Assembly (NCBI GenBank): GCA_025174535.1
Contig: JALBUN010000002.1
Span: forward strand, 310,001 to 374,000
Direction: 5' to 3'
From: Cantharellus purpuraceus
Taxonomy: Eukaryota; Basidiomycota; Agaricomycetes; Cantharellales; Hydnaceae
DNA length: 64,000 bases
The notes under the pieces were generated by a model. It made no database searches. It had not been told where the DNA came from and saw only the letters and a program-made list of their open reading frames with translations. Below are positions 21,322-34,497 of the stretch, piece by piece; the first letter of the stretch is position 1, and every line of letters starts with the position of its first letter. The position numbers and the translations under genes are program-made.

Positions 21322-24300
21322 ATGTCCATGAGCTATGCGAACACAAGTGATGTGGCACAGCTAGACCGGATTTCTGCCTTGGTTGCAGACAAGTCTGCTG
21401 ACGACCACTCCACAGAACCCGTCTCTGATCTACCGATCCTTGCCTCGCTATCGCATAATGATCCTCACCTATCTGCACCAACGTTCTCAGTAGACAACTT
21501 CCTTTTATCACGTTCTCACACATCACTACCCGACCTTCGTCTGGAACTGCGCGACTATCTAGCAACGCTAAAAGAAGAGCTTGTCCAACTCATTAACGAT
21601 GATTATGCGGCGTTCATCAGCCTCAGCACCGATTTGCGTGGCGAGGGAGCAAGATTGGAGCGGTTGAAATATCCTCTCAAGGGTGTTAAGACAGAAATAG
21701 AGGTATGTGCCGTATGACTCTTCTTAAGGTGCACGGTCCCATCCATCGCAGGCATCCCTTGGACAATTGAAACTTATACAAGAAACGGTGCACCAACGAT
21801 TAGAGGAACGAGCAGCCTTGAGAGAGGAAAAGGTGACTACCGCGTCTTGCATCGTGTCTCGTAACTCACGTTAGCGTACATAGGCACTGCTTCATCTTCT
21901 CCTCAAGCTCTCGGAATCATTAGCCCGTCTGGAGTCTCTTTTACTAATTGCTCCACCACCTAAAGAAGACACGGTTGATTCTCTTATACGTAGCCCTATG
22001 CACACCAACACAACACACGACGAGAGTCTCGATCAAAGGTGTGATGAGCTCTTCTCATTATGTATCTGTGTGGCTTGACACTCTTTATGCGAGTAGGTCA
22101 CGCACAAATCGCGTGAAACACCTCTCACGTGTTGCAGCAGAATTCACTCAAATGTTATACCATGTGGACAAAGCTCGATCCGAGAAGTGCGCATTTGTCG
22201 ACGAGATTCAATGGGTTTGTAAGCCTCTACTGGACTGATAGGAAAACCAAGCCGCTAACTATCTTTTCTTTTTGGCTTCAGCGAGTTGATAGAATAAAAT
22301 CAACGCTATCATCTGACCTCGATCACCTGTTTGCAACGACCCTACATTCACTGAATTCGAGTGATACTACCGGTGGCAGGCCAACCACTTCTGAGCAAGA
22401 TAGAGCACGATGGAGATCTGACCTCAAAGAATGTTTACGGATCTACGATGCTCTTAGTGGGTGGAGAGATGCTGAGGAAGTAGTACGACGTGAGGTTATT
22501 AAGGGCTTCATTAAGCAGGTATTTTTGTTTGTGCGGCAACAACCTCAATGATGCACTCATCACATCTCAGACCATATTTGCGGGAGCACTGTCTGTCCCA
22601 CATTCACCTCTCATTCCTAGGACACCATTTCATACGCGTACAATGACGTCTGGGCCACTGACACCAGGTACTCCTAATACACCCTTTACTTCACGACCAC
22701 GAAAGACTCCCTTTGAGCCACAATTCGTTTCCCTACCGGAATCACGCCTCCCTCTTCTCGACGAATCTGATGATGGATTGGCCGCATTGTATAACAAGGT
22801 CCTTCGATTTGTGGAACGGGATATGAAGAATTTGATGGAGGCCGCTGAAATATTCTCAGCAAGACATCGTCAGTCAACAGTGCCTGTGGTAGCTATTTCA
22901 AATGGTCATACTACCCAGGGTCATCAACAGCCGCACAATGAGGGTTTCCAGTTTATGTCCAACGTCGTGTGGGCAGAAATCGGACGAGCTGTGATGGAGG
23001 AGCTAGGTTCTGTTATTTTTGCTGCTGGCAGACCAGACGACTTTCGTCAGGCAAGTGTATAGCTCGTCTTGGTCCTCCTTTGACTCTTGACGTAATGTAT
23101 TGACCGTGTAGCATTATCTCACCACCCAAAGTTTCATAGCTGCTCTTGAATTCTTGGCACCCTCATTGGACTCAGTCGAATCCATGCGTTCACATCCGAT
23201 TTATTTAACCTTCCAGCGCAGATGGCAACTACCAGTTTATTTCCAGCTTCGGTGGAAAGATATTGTAGGAAAGTTCGAGGATGCACTCTCTTCGAAATCG
23301 GATGCCATATTCATTTTCACCAGGGGTGACCATACTTTCCTCTTTCATTCGTGTTGCTCAGCTAAGCTCGTCCTAGATAAACCCATGCCAGAGTTCACGA
23401 CCTCTCAAGCAGCAGCTGTGTATGAGGCTATCCGGACGTGTTGGCATCAAGATGTTTGTATACCTGAAATTGGGCATCGTTTTTGGCGGTTAACGCTCCA
23501 GGCATGCTGAACAGTTGCCGGTAATTGCCGAACTGAACCGTGGCCCTTTTAGATATTGAGTCGTTATAGAACTTGGCTCGACTCCAACCAGCCACCACGG
23601 GAACCATCAGCAAACGTAGTGGCAGCAATTGCGGCAGAAAAAGTATGTCTGTCATAACGTCATGCACATTACTGTTGAGACAACAGACGGGTTATAGGCA
23701 GGAACGGGGACGGCAACACCGACCTCCAGAGCGACAACACCAATCCCGCCCTCAGAAGTAATCGGGGAAAGCACAGTCACAGATGATATCCTACTGAACC
23801 GATCCACCACCGGAATCTATGACCTTCTACAGCTCAAAAGAAAAGTCCTCGAATTTTGGCTTACCGATATTTCTGTTATCCTACCCGATATAGCGGAAGC
23901 TGAGCAAGGAGGATCACCGTCTGGTATGGTGTCCACGTGCACACTTACGCCATATGTCTGACTGCATGACTCTCTACATAGACGCGTTAAACCACGCTGT
24001 CGCGAGTATAACTGAATTTATTGAATCCCTCTCGTCCCACGTAATCGCGATACTCACTCGCCGCAGCTGTGAAGCTCTGGTGCTAGTCCGTTCTATCCCT
24101 TCACAGTATCGGGCCATGTCGAACAAACGTTTGCCTACGGAACCGAGCCACTTCATACCAGATATTTTGAAACCTGTTAAAACCTTCCTATCTTCAATCC
24201 CAGGCTCCCTGGAACAAGACCTTGGACCAGTCTGGGCGACAGAGATGTTTGGAGCCGTGTGCCACCGGTTAGAGACATCATCATCACCTTGCCCTAGACT

Positions 24301-24651
24301 CATACTCCATCGCCTTCCAGTTATATCTCTTATCTAGTGGCCATGAGGAAAACGGAGGAGTCACTACGTCGTCTGAAGAAAGGGAAGATGTCGGCCTTCT
24401 CGCTGTTCAGTGGAGGATCTCCTACAGCAAACAAGGAACAAGAGAGTAAAGATGAGGAGCGGGTCAGAATCCAAATGGTCCTGGATGTGGCTGCCCTGGG
24501 TAATGATGCACGCTCGTTGCACGTCGATGTCGATAATCATACGGCATTTCGGGAGTTGGAGGCGATAGCAGCCCACGGAAATGCGGAAAGTACGTTCAAC
24601 GCTTGCATTTAATCTAATCTTTGGACGTTAATTATGACATAGGTACATCAT
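21322..24651 (+). CDS. COG2: Cog2, conserved oligomeric Golgi complex subunit
   Basis: Cog2 works with Cog3 in lobe A of the Golgi tethering complex. The start is the ATG at 21322 (MSMSYANTSD). Exon 1 (21322-21702) carries the family start FSVDNFLLSRSH...LELRDYLATLKEELVQLIND and exon 2 is 21752-21832. Later exons, joined by GT-AG introns, give RVKHLSRVAAEFTQMLYHV, RWRSDLKECLRIYDAL, VVWAEIGRAVMEELGSVIF, FQRRWQLPVYFQLRWKDI and LYIDALNHAV-type helices. Exons 1-2 close in phase; the small exons between about 23300 and 24000 were checked only by frame and sense. The end is either a stop at 24612 without a final intron or 24651 with one. Finding two lobe A subunits within 12 kb is notable. Confidence 0.9.
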
Positions 24652-24950
24652 AAGAGGTTATGTACACTGCTACAATATGATTAAAATATATGCCAGGAAT
24701 TTGTAAACGTGAATATCCATAAAGAACATAGATTCCGATAATGCTGGCTGTCTAACGTTGAAAGCCGTTCTTCTGCCGAACTTTGGCCAGAAAGCTGTCG
24801 GCTCGGAGCTTCAGAATACACGTCGAGGATAGCGTCCGAGTGAAGTTTGCGCGAGACACTATTGCTTGCTCACGTGAGACGTTTCTTTACAGGCGCCTAC
24901 ACAAGGCTCTCCTGACCCTCTACTACTGCTCCAATTCAACGGCTGCGTCG

Positions 24951-27001
24951 ATGATGAGCAACATCAAGGATGCAACATCCCATTTGAGTGAAGTCTCACC
25001 TGGGTTTGCTTCATCTACCGATGTTCCCGAGACTTCAAATGCTATGGATAATCCAGTCTCTCGCGCTTCCTGTGGGCACATTCGCTCTACAACACCTCCC
25101 AGCTCGCTCGAAGCGAGCTCCCCAGTATTCCTATCATCGCCAAATGTGACGGAACGCGTGCGAACGCGTGTAGGCTCTCACCCTTCTGCGCTTGCTTTTT
25201 TGGCAGCCGTTTGCTCAAGCCCGAGTGTTCACTGGGATGGGTCCAAACATCATTATTTGAACACAAAAACGTGCAGTCCATGTGATGACGTGACAGCGGA
25301 ACTTGGGAACATAGATCGTCCTCACGTCGGCGACCAGATGACTTCGTCATCACTCGATGCCAATGGCGGACATATCCACCCCTTTGGACATGAATTAGTG
25401 GGCAGAGTCGAGGATTGTCGAGATTCGGGGGTGCAAAGGTCATCTCCTACTCATCAGTTACGCTGTTCAATTCCTGCGGACGGTGAGATCGATGATATTT
25501 CCACTGCGGTGGTTCTGACTGGTCCGGATTATTCTTCAGATTTCGCTCCTTCATCTCCAACAGCTCATTCACTGTCCTCCCCTTCCCATCGCATGTCCTG
25601 TGACTTCACTTCGTCGTCAGAACGCTCGATAACACTGCCTTTATCATCCCCTGGCCCTCCTTATATGAAGGAAATTCTATCCTCTACGGCCGTTCCTACT
25701 AGTGCGGCCTCGCAGAATGCCCTGCTTCAGGACACATGTCTGGGGGAAGATGAAACTTCTTCACAGACTGCAGAAGTGGAGCTCTTGACACTGAAAGCCG
25801 AGCCTCTGGACGTGCTTCTGCCACAAGTTGAGCGGATGCAAGTGAGACTTGACTTGACTAGACACAGTCAGAAAATACCTGCGCGATCCCTTTCCCCGCT
25901 TCATGCCCCCTCTCCAATCTTCATTGATCCTCCACTCTCCCCAATCAGCTCTGCGCTCTCGTCTCCACTTTCCGAACCTTTCGATCTCGAACCTCCGTCA
26001 GCTGTATCAAGTCATTTTCCTATATCTAGCAGCGCCGTGTCCTCACGTTCTGCTAGTCCTGACTTGAGGGATGACAAATGTTTCACTAAGCATGTCAGTA
26101 CTGGCCGAAGGGCATCCACAAATGTTATCGGCACTTCCAGTCGGCGGCTGAGCGAAGGCATGGGTAAGGGACTTCGGCAACGGTCAGACACAGCTCCACC
26201 TGAGCCAACGCCCCGAAAACGACGACGACGCTCTTCACCGTCATCCCCTGTACTTCGTGCCCTTCAAGTCTGTCGTGGCTCTTCTCCCGGCTCTCCGTCT
26301 CCTTCCTGCTCCAAGGCAACAGGAACCTCAAGTGCAGCTCACGAAGAGAACCACCATCGTGGCCGGAAACTGAAGATAAAAAAGAAATCGCGAGGTTCGA
26401 CTACTGTGTTATCCTCCAAAGTGAATCGAACTGTCCCCCAGAAGGATGGTTCTCATCGAGCCACAGCCCATAAGGAACCGCAACTGATTGTTTTAACGTC
26501 TAGCAATATGACGCCATTAAATGAGGATTTATCCGACAATCATTCTGTGGCAGAATTAGCCTCTCTCCCAATGACTGGCTTCCTTGTCGAAACATTAGCA
26601 CTGTCTCGCACCTCAGCCATGCCTGCACCTGAGCTTCTCCGCGCTGTGCTTAAGTCACAGCCACATCTCATGGAACAGCGCTCAGAGGACAGATGGTTAG
26701 CTGTGGTGCGACGTATATTGGAGAAGGTGCCGATGTTCGGAAGAATAGAGAGAAGAGGAACGGTGTGTGTGTTCTCGCACGTGCTTTCATCCGCGTAACC
26801 TTATTAGTCTTTCGGTAGGACGCTGCTGATCGACCTCTTGAAGATCAATGGTTCTATACACCTGAAAAGGATGGAGAAGACGGTCGAGCAGAACTACTCA
26901 AAGGCCTCATGCCTAACAAACGCAGCGTTACCAAGCGATCAAAGCAGTACTACTTTGAGCCTGTGTCAAGGCTCTCACGCTGGGATCCAGAAGACGATTA
27001 A
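24951..27001 (+). CDS. Uncharacterised protein, Ser/Pro-rich with conserved-looking C-terminal domain
   Basis: Exons 24951-26762 and 26819-27001 close in phase to 664 aa; the start is the first ATG in the open frame. Residues 1-520 are Ser/Pro/Thr-rich and probably disordered. A basic stretch PRKRRRRSSPSS at about residue 425 looks like a nuclear localisation signal, and a Lys-rich patch (RKLKIKKKSRG) follows. The last 120 residues are compact: PELLRAVLKSQPHLMEQ, RWLAVVRRILEKVPMFGRIE, PLEDQWFYTPEKD, then KQYYFEPVSR. That layout of helices followed by a strand pair would suit a winged-helix fold, but I do not recognise the family. It is convergent with ADE6 (276 bp). Probably a nuclear protein; function unknown. 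Confidence 0.7.
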
Positions 27002-27276
27002 CTACTCCAAGTACCTTTTCAACTATTTCTTCAGCGTGCTGTTGTGCTTCGTCGCATTGTTATAGTCTCTCGGCTCGTTATTTTCACTATCTTGCTTTCG
27101 TGTGCCACTCGTCGTATTGTTTTACGCTCGTCTTCTCTATCTCCTAGATCCCCTCTTTTATTCTCTTTGTGTAACCCAAGCTATGGCTTGATCTGTATTA
27201 AATATTAATATCTGCTGTTTTGAAGTACAACTCACCTAACCTCAGCACTGCATCTGAAGTACTAGACCATATTACT

Positions 27277-30200
27277 TCATCCGCACCAAAGCCGAGCATT
27301 TTGAAATATACGGAACCATGGTCCGGACCCTCCCCAGCTTTCAGTTCCCAGGAAAGGATACCAACTATTGCTTTCCAAGCTCACAACACGTTCTGGATGG
27401 GGCATAAGGGCGAGGAAACGGCCATTTGCCGTATGCATGCCGGCAATACCCTGGATACTGCCGTTTGGGTTTGCAGGATACTTCTCTGCCATTATGCCCT
27501 GATCGTCGACGTAGCGAACAGCGATTAAACCTTCACGCACAACACTCTTCAACGCTTCGTCGTTGTCGAACATAGCTCGTCCTTCCCCGTGAGCAACCGC
27601 AATCGGTAACTGAGAACCAGCCATGTCTCGAAGGAAAACAGAATTGCGATTGACGCTGTTATCCATGATCTCTACCATCGACACTCTAGCCTCAAACCTG
27701 CCGCTCCGATTAGTCTTGAAGTATGGCCAAGATCCTATACCTGGCAGTGTGGTACGCAATCTGCTAAGAAATTGACAGCCATTGCAGACAGCCAAAGTGA
27801 ATGAGTCGTCCCGAACGAAGAAACTGGCGAAATCCTTTCGTGCGGTGGCGTTCCACCGAACTGAACTAGCCCAGCCATTACCTGCCCCAAGTACATCACC
27901 ATAGGAAAAGCCGCCGCAGGCCGCCATGCCACGAAATTCAGAAAGCGTTACAGCGCCACTAATAATATCTGACATGTGAACATCGACAGCATCGAAACCA
28001 GCGGCAGTAAAAGCCCATGCCATTTCGACATGTCCATTAACGCCTTGCTCTCGAAGGACAGCTACTTTCGGACGAGCCACCAAATGACGAGAAAGATGCG
28101 GGTCAACCACGAAACTCAAGTTGTAAAATAGCCCGCGATTGTCCTGGGCGATTCCAGCATACTCTTCTTCTGCGGAAACGGGATCATCCCGTCTGTGTTG
28201 CATTTGATACGAGGTTTCAGCCCACGCCTGCTGTAATGAAACACGGGTGCTTGAAAATACCCTCTGTGAGTGGTGGATAAACAATAGGTTCCCCTGTCCC
28301 GAATCATGTTGTACCGTTCCAATCGCATGAATGGCGGTAGATGGGAAACCTGCAGCCGAGTAAACTGAGGTCAGTTTAGTAAGGTCAGCTGCTTGAATCT
28401 GCACAACGGCGCCCAATTCCTCGTTAAATAAAGATGCCACTGGATCATCGTGAGCTGAGAAAGTGTCCAAAGATATCTCAGCCCCGACTCTCCCAGCAAA
28501 ACACATCTCGGCCAATGTTGTGAACAGGCCTCCATCAGAGCGGTCGTGGTATGCTAATATGACACCAGGGTGAGACTGCTTCATACGATTGCAAGCAGTG
28601 AAGAAGGATTTTAGCAATATTGGGTCTTCAACATTGGGGGCTTCGTGACCGATTTGTTTATACACCTGTGCCAGGGACGATCCACCGAGGCGTTGTCGGC
28701 CTTTGGCAAGATCGAAAAACACTAATAACGTGTCTTGAACGTCAGAACGAAGTTGTGGTGTCCATGTTAATCCAACATCCTTGACGGGTGCGAATGCGGT
28801 GACAATAAGGGATAATGGGGCAACAACTTCTTTCTGAACCCCATCATCTTTCCACCGCATAGCCATAGACATGGAGTCTTTTCCGACCGGAATTCCAATC
28901 CCCAGTGCGGGGCAAAGGTCCAGGCCAATGGATTCGACAGCTTCATAGAGACGGGCACCTTCACCTTGTTTCGAAGCAGCGCACATCCAATTCGCGCTGA
29001 GCTTGACCCTGGTAATATCTTCAACATAGGCCGCTGCGAGATTTGTCAGTGACTCCGCCACGGCCATACGTGCCGATGCTGCAGCATCGAGCAGAGCAAT
29101 CGGTGTCCGTTCACCCATAGCCATACCCTCTCCAGTGCGTACATCAAATCCATACGTGGTACGAGTAACTGCGACGTCCGAAACTGGGACCTGCCATGGC
29201 CCGACCATCTGATCACGGGTGACGAGACCAGTAACAGAACGGTCACCGATGGTGATCAAGAACGCTTTAGAGCCGACTGAGGGTAATCGAAGGACTCGAT
29301 CGACAGCATCTGCAACTTGAGTTGACGGAGTCGAAAGCCGTTTGCGGTCAACCTGCAGAGAGGAATCGAAGCGCGCTAGCGACTGGGAGGGCACACTATC
29401 CTGCCTCGCCATTTTTGGCGGTTTTCCGAAAAGTGTTTCCATGCTAAGGCGAATCACGTCCTTTCCGAGTAAACGATCAGTGACCATTAGCTCCTGGTTT
29501 TCTGTGGCAATGCCAACAATAGAATAAGGACAACGCTCCCTTCGTGCTATATCTTCAAAAGCCTCGAGTGCCCCAGGTGCAGGTGAAACCGCAAGAACAT
29601 ATCGTTCTTGTGATTCATTGCACCAAATTTCCATAGGGGACAATGATGTGTCAGCGACGAGAACATCACGAATTTCGAATATTGCCCCCAAGCCCGAATC
29701 GTGCACCAATTCTGGAAGCGCATTGGATAACCCTCCAGCCCCAACATCATGGATGGACTGGATGGGGTTATGGAGAGTGCCGAGCTCGTTATCTTTCTGA
29801 TCCAAGTCGACACATGCGTCGATAACCTGCTGACACCGCCGTTGCACCTCCGCATTATCCCTCTGCACCGAAGCGAAATCTAGCTCTGCTGATCCTGAAC
29901 CAGAGGCTCGAGAAGAAGCTGCTCCGCCGCCTAGTCCAATCAAAAGGCCAGGGCCTCCTAACACCACAATCTTTGCTCCGGGATCTATCGACTTGGAACT
30001 CTTCCGAGCGAACTGTGGACGAACATTCCCGACACCGCCAGCTATCATGATAGGCTTGTGATAACCTCGGACTTCAAGAGCTCCATCAGGTCCCGTAGGT
30101 ACACTTTCAGCAAATGATCGCCAATACCCAGCCAGAGCAGGCCTGCCAAATTCGTTGTTGAAAGCCGCAGAACCTAGAGGTGCTTCGATCATGATGTCAA

Positions 30201-31407
30201 GGGCGCTCGCAATATGGGTGGGCCTTCCAAAGTCTGTCTCCCAGGGTTGCACATAACCTGGGATAAGAAGGTTTGACACGGTGAACCCACTTAGACCAGC
30301 TTTGGGGTGGGAGCCACGGCCTACAGCTCCCTCGTCCCGTATCTCACCCCCGGAACCTGTGGCAGCACCAGGGTAGGGGGACACGGCCGTAGGATGGTTG
30401 TGAGTCTCTACTTTGATCAGCAATGGCATGGCTTCAAGAGATGTGCCATAGCTGCCCTTCAATCCAGGACCTAAGTTGAACCGGGGTACTGTATAGCCTT
30501 CCAATACGGCTGCATTATCGGAGTAAGCAGAGACTGTATGTGCTCCAGAAACGGCCTCCTCTGTGTTACGAATCATTTGAAAGAGAGAATGTGGCTTCGA
30601 GACACCGCCAATTGTCCATGATGCGTTAAATATCTTGTGTCGACAGTGTTCGGAGTTTACTTGTGCAAACATGAACAGCTCTGCATCAGTGGGATTGCGA
30701 CACAGTGACGTTGGTCCCGAGACGAATGCATTCAGAAGGTATTCGACTTCGTCAGGAGCTAATGCCAGGCCCAAAGTCTTGTTAGCGGTCAGGAGCTTGT
30801 AACGTGCATTGTGCAAGGGTGTTAAGGAGTCTTGTGATTCGAAGAAGTCAACATAGCCTAAAGGGTTAGGTGGTCGACACCTAAAGTACTCGCGAAGAAT
30901 GGCCTCCTCGTCCAAGGATTGTAATCGAATGACTTGAGTCATACGATCATGTATTAGATGCTGAAAGGTTGAGACATCTTCTGTAGTCAAGACTGAGGCG
31001 TCCGATGTGGAAAATACGAAGACAAGGCCACGCTCTATCCTCTCCACAAAGGGTCCAAGGTTACAGATCTTTGCGATATCTGTAGCCTTACTTGACCAAG
31101 GAGATATCGAGCCCGGGCGAGGTAAGATGTAAAGGGCATTATCTTTCTCCAGACACGCTAGACCTTTCTGTGCTATCTCGCGTGCTCGTGTAGACGAAAT
31201 GTCGTCTCCATAACTAAGAAGAGAAGGCAAATTTGACATGTGTGCCGCAATTTTATCATCCTTGATGTTTTGGTGGTACTTAATAAGATGGACGTAAAAT
31301 GCGTCTAGATCCTTCACTCTTGAAGTGATCTTTTGTATTTGTTGAAGAAGAACGGCCTGTCGGGGTGAGGAAAAGCATGAAGGACCAAGGAGGGCCTGGA
31401 GTTGCAT
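27277..31407 (-). CDS. ADE6: Phosphoribosylformylglycinamidine synthase
   Basis: This enzyme makes FGAM from FGAR, glutamine and ATP, the fourth step of purine synthesis. A single exon of 1376 aa, the usual length, runs from the ATG at 31407. The order is an N-terminal PurS-like domain, a linker ([14 protein letters not shown]), two AIR-synthase-like halves ([19 protein letters not shown]...[18 protein letters not shown]...[13 protein letters not shown]) and a C-terminal class I glutamine amidotransferase. That domain has the Cys nucleophile in [13 protein letters not shown] and the His/Glu pair in LMPHPERV. It is the only long intron-free gene in the window. Its start is 156 bp from the divergent USE1 start. 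Confidence 0.97.
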   Translation of the reverse strand: MQLQALLGPSCFSSPRQAVLLQQIQKITSRVKDLDAFYVHLIKYHQNIKDDKIAAHMSNLPSLLSYGDDISSTRAREIAQKGLACLEKDNALYILPRPGSISPWSSKATDIAKICNLGPFVERIERGLVFVFSTSDASVLTTEDVSTFQHLIHDRMTQVIRLQSLDEEAILREYFRCRPPNPLGYVDFFESQDSLTPLHNARYKLLTANKTLGLALAPDEVEYLLNAFVSGPTSLCRNPTDAELFMFAQVNSEHCRHKIFNASWTIGGVSKPHSLFQMIRNTEEAVSGAHTVSAYSDNAAVLEGYTVPRFNLGPGLKGSYGTSLEAMPLLIKVETHNHPTAVSPYPGAATGSGGEIRDEGAVGRGSHPKAGLSGFTVSNLLIPGYVQPWETDFGRPTHIASALDIMIEAPLGSAAFNNEFGRPALAGYWRSFAESVPTGPDGALEVRGYHKPIMIAGGVGNVRPQFARKSSKSIDPGAKIVVLGGPGLLIGLGGGAASSRASGSGSAELDFASVQRDNAEVQRRCQQVIDACVDLDQKDNELGTLHNPIQSIHDVGAGGLSNALPELVHDSGLGAIFEIRDVLVADTSLSPMEIWCNESQERYVLAVSPAPGALEAFEDIARRERCPYSIVGIATENQELMVTDRLLGKDVIRLSMETLFGKPPKMARQDSVPSQSLARFDSSLQVDRKRLSTPSTQVADAVDRVLRLPSVGSKAFLITIGDRSVTGLVTRDQMVGPWQVPVSDVAVTRTTYGFDVRTGEGMAMGERTPIALLDAAASARMAVAESLTNLAAAYVEDITRVKLSANWMCAASKQGEGARLYEAVESIGLDLCPALGIGIPVGKDSMSMAMRWKDDGVQKEVVAPLSLIVTAFAPVKDVGLTWTPQLRSDVQDTLLVFFDLAKGRQRLGGSSLAQVYKQIGHEAPNVEDPILLKSFFTACNRMKQSHPGVILAYHDRSDGGLFTTLAEMCFAGRVGAEISLDTFSAHDDPVASLFNEELGAVVQIQAADLTKLTSVYSAAGFPSTAIHAIGTVQHDSGQGNLLFIHHSQRVFSSTRVSLQQAWAETSYQMQHRRDDPVSAEEEYAGIAQDNRGLFYNLSFVVDPHLSRHLVARPKVAVLREQGVNGHVEMAWAFTAAGFDAVDVHMSDIISGAVTLSEFRGMAACGGFSYGDVLGAGNGWASSVRWNATARKDFASFFVRDDSFTLAVCNGCQFLSRLRTTLPGIGSWPYFKTNRSGRFEARVSMVEIMDNSVNRNSVFLRDMAGSQLPIAVAHGEGRAMFDNDEALKSVVREGLIAVRYVDDQGIMAEKYPANPNGSIQGIAGMHTANGRFLALMPHPERVVSLESNSWYPFLGTESWGGSGPWFRIFQNARLWCG

Positions 31408-31563
31408 GCTAGAAAGATACAGGTATCATTGTACATGAGTTGAAGATGGGAATTCAGGACAACCTACAGACTTGCAAGGGAAGGCCGAGCTGTTTAATTG
31501 CTCTTTTCGGCCACCGCAGCGTAAAACCTGTGAGGCGTGGGAAAACATCGTCAAAGATTAAAC

Positions 31564-32588
31564 ATGAGCTTGTTGAAAGAGCAGCTAAAGCATGACCGAA
31601 TAAACTTAGGTCGACTTGTCAAGAGATTGGAAGTTATCGTTTCAAATAATCGGTGGGCTGGGGATGACCAGTATGGAGAGGATGCTTGGGTGGGGATTCA
31701 AGGGATGGCTCAGGTTCGACAGTCCTCACTCAAGGCGTGTGACGATGTCTTAACTTCACGTCCCCTTAGAAAATACGCTACGCTAGACAACTGCTACTCA
31801 ATTTGGAGTTTCATGACGAATCAGATCCAATAAAGCAACCGTGTGTGACTGCACATGAATCGTGATGAAGGAGCGAGCTTACTTCACCTGCATAGAGCTA
31901 CGCAACAGAGGTCGTTGCAGACTATACGTGAAACACTTGACAAACTGGATAAATTTGTAGATGCAGCCAACAAGGTACGTTTTTCGTCCTGGCGTGGTCT
32001 TCTCGTTTCACCGGTGTCGTCTAGCGTCTTGAATCCGAATCCGAATCCGAACCTATCGTACAAACATCATTCTTATCGTTAGTCTCTTTGCCCACGGAAG
32101 AGGAGGGGGTCACACAATATGGTGTCGTAAAGCCTTCTCCCGAGGCAGAGCTCATCCCCTCGGACGCTGCGTCAGACTCACACCGACCGCTAATCGAAGA
32201 CCCGCCGTTAGACCTCCTACCTTCCTCATCTACATCTCATAACTCTGAGCCGGCGCGAGTCCCATCAACCTCACATACACCACCAATGTCATCGCTACTC
32301 TCCGCATCTCTTCAGACCCACGAAGAGTTGTCCAATGAGCTATCCCGGATGGCAACGCAACTCAAACGAAATGCGCAACATTTCTCTGATTCTCTAGATA
32401 AGGACAAAAGCCTTGTCCAGTCTGCCGCTGAGGTTCTAGAAAAGAACTACGACACAATGGCAAAGGAACGTGTTCGTCTACGGGACCATCGGGGTAAAAG
32501 CTTTGGGACAACCTGGATGGTGTTTGGTGCACTGCTGGTGGTTTCGATTGCATGGGTGCTTACATTCTTCGTCATACGATTCACATAG
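31564..32588 (+). CDS. USE1: Use1-type SNARE, ER-Golgi retrograde transport
   Basis: Use1 is the ER SNARE that acts with Ufe1, Sec20 and Sec22 to fuse COPI vesicles coming back from the Golgi. Exons 31564-31713, 31770-31840, 31896-31974 and 32025-32588 close in phase to 287 aa. The N-terminus (LLKEQLKHDRINLGRLVKRL, then KIRYARQLLLNLE) fits the family helical region. The SNARE helix covers about residues 195-250 (LSNELSRMATQLKRNAQHFS, LVQSAAEVLEKN), with a C-terminal membrane anchor (MVFGALLVVSIAWVLTFFVI). A Glu-Ser repeat (ESESESE) opens exon 4 at a possible alternative acceptor. It diverges from ADE6. Confidence 0.85.
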
Positions 32589-32880
32589 ATTAGTGACGTG
32601 CAACGCAATGCACTGCAAAGAGCTATGGTTTGTCAAGTGAATCTGTTCGTCCATGGACCCCGTCTGCTCTAGGGACTGTACGAAGAAGATACAATGGTAA
32701 GAGAAGAAATGTCAAATGATGCGTCCATGAAGTGAGGTATATATTGGGACGAGTAATGCGAGTGGTAGAGTAAGTGGCAAATCGAGATAATAGACACAGA
32801 GGCCTCCTGAGTCTCGCGGGATTCTACAACGTGACGTTCGGACGATGCGACATAGATGGATCGTAACGGGTCATAAATGA

Positions 32881-34497
32881 CTATTGTGCATGTACAAACC
32901 GATCTTGGTGCGGATCGTACTGCTGCTGTGCACGTTCCCGCTCGAGTTTTTCGTTGTTTCGATCCATAGCCGCTGTTGCGGCTGACACATCGCCAATGCC
33001 AGTGCGAGTACCCCATCCTGTCTGTGAGACGAGGATCGCTTTATCAGACATTTTCTAAAGAAGGCTATATCGCGCACCTCGTGGAGTGTTAACAGGGCAT
33101 AGACCTTCATGATCGCAAAATAGTATCCGAACAAAATGAAGGCAGGAACGTAAATGATGTCCTGCGGCCGATGCCATAAATGTGGCAGAAGCTTCGCCGT
33201 TCGTGTTGCGGAAAGCCATACAAACCAACTGGCGATGATATTCCTGACGAACTCATGTTCAGTCGAGTATGTAGTGGCAGAGTATGCACCTACCATGCAG
33301 GCAAGTGAAATCCACCCTGATGGGCACCTTTAGTACTCTTAAAGCAAAGGTAGATCACAAGGCATGGTCCGACGAGTAACGTAAAGGGGTTGAACAATTT
33401 GTCGACCTATGAAACCTCAGCTTGTAGGAACTACAAAAGGCGCGGGGATACTTACCATGGTGTACGCAGTATACGGGTGCGACGTCCATATTTGGCGTTC
33501 CATAAATAACGACCGTAAATCTGATCTCCAAGTATTCCTCGTCCACCTCAACACTTGCTTCAAAAATCGCCAGTTGGGTTTCATGGTACTGAGGAGCTCT
33601 GCCTCTTTACAGCATTGAATGTAGGTGTTCCAACCGTGGCTGACCATCCAGCGAGTTAAGAATTTATCATCCCCCGAGTTGAGATGATACTTTCCCAACC
33701 AATAGTCATGGGTGAAACCATGCAAAAAGTCGGGGTCTTTAAGGATGACTGTGCGGTAGGCTGCTGTGCGCCCGGATAAACAGGGGACACCACCATCTAT
33801 ATGAGTGGAAGCAGAGATTTCGATATTCCGGATAGTGAGTCGAAAGGCCGCCAGTACCTCCCAGACGGTCATTCGGTCGCCACAGGGTTGCACGCGTTGC
33901 GACGTGCCGACACCGCCTATCTTTTGGTCTTCAAAACATGCCAGCATGTAGGGTAGCATGGTCGGGGGCCAAATGGCGTCATCGTCAGCGAAAACAATGA
34001 TATCGGTCGTAGTGTTGCGAATTCCGTGCGACATTTGAAGGCGCTTGTTAGCAAAAGGCACAGTAAGCACACGAATGCGCACTGGGTCGACTGCGTTCGC
34101 GAGCTCCTGAAGTGGACCAAGCATCTTCTCTTCCGTAATAATAAGGATCTCTTTTGGCTTTCCAATGAGCCATGACTGGGCGGCATCCTTGAATTCCTCG
34201 CCTGCATCAATGGTGGGCACGATTATAGTAACATCTTCGGAGGCGATGTAAGTGGGGTGCTCTGGAAGAGGGACAGGGCGGTACGCGGCGGAGGCTGAGA
34301 GACGAATCAGGTACCAAAGGTATCGATAGAAACTGAATGAGGGTGATGGTTAGACACTATGAGAAGATAGGCTCGAGCAAGACGGACCCAATTACGCCAA
34401 ATGGGACAACTAGAGCCGGAGTGATTTAGCTTGTATGTGGGTGGTAAGCAAAATGACACATACAGACTGGGAACCGATCTGCTGTAAGATACAACAT
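32881..34497 (-). CDS. Family 2 glycosyltransferase, Cps1/hyaluronan-synthase-like
   Basis: Basidiomycete Cps1 homologues are membrane synthases that extend a surface polysaccharide; the product here is not known. The ATG at 34497 with a 34-nt first exon (to 34464) joins in phase to VPFGVIGSVLLEPIFSYFYRYLWYLIRL, an N-terminal membrane segment. The catalytic domain has the metal-binding VFADDDAIWP, the SGRTAAYR loop, GDDKFLTRW as the acid/base region and the product-binding QVLRWTRNTWRS (QxxRW). C-terminal exons add membrane helices (LFNPFTLLVGPCLVIYLCF; IIASWFVWLSATR; DIIYVPAFILFGYYFAIMKVY) and end TGWGTRTGIGDV...RFVHAQ with the stop at 32881. The gene is intact as far as seen. Confidence 0.88.
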
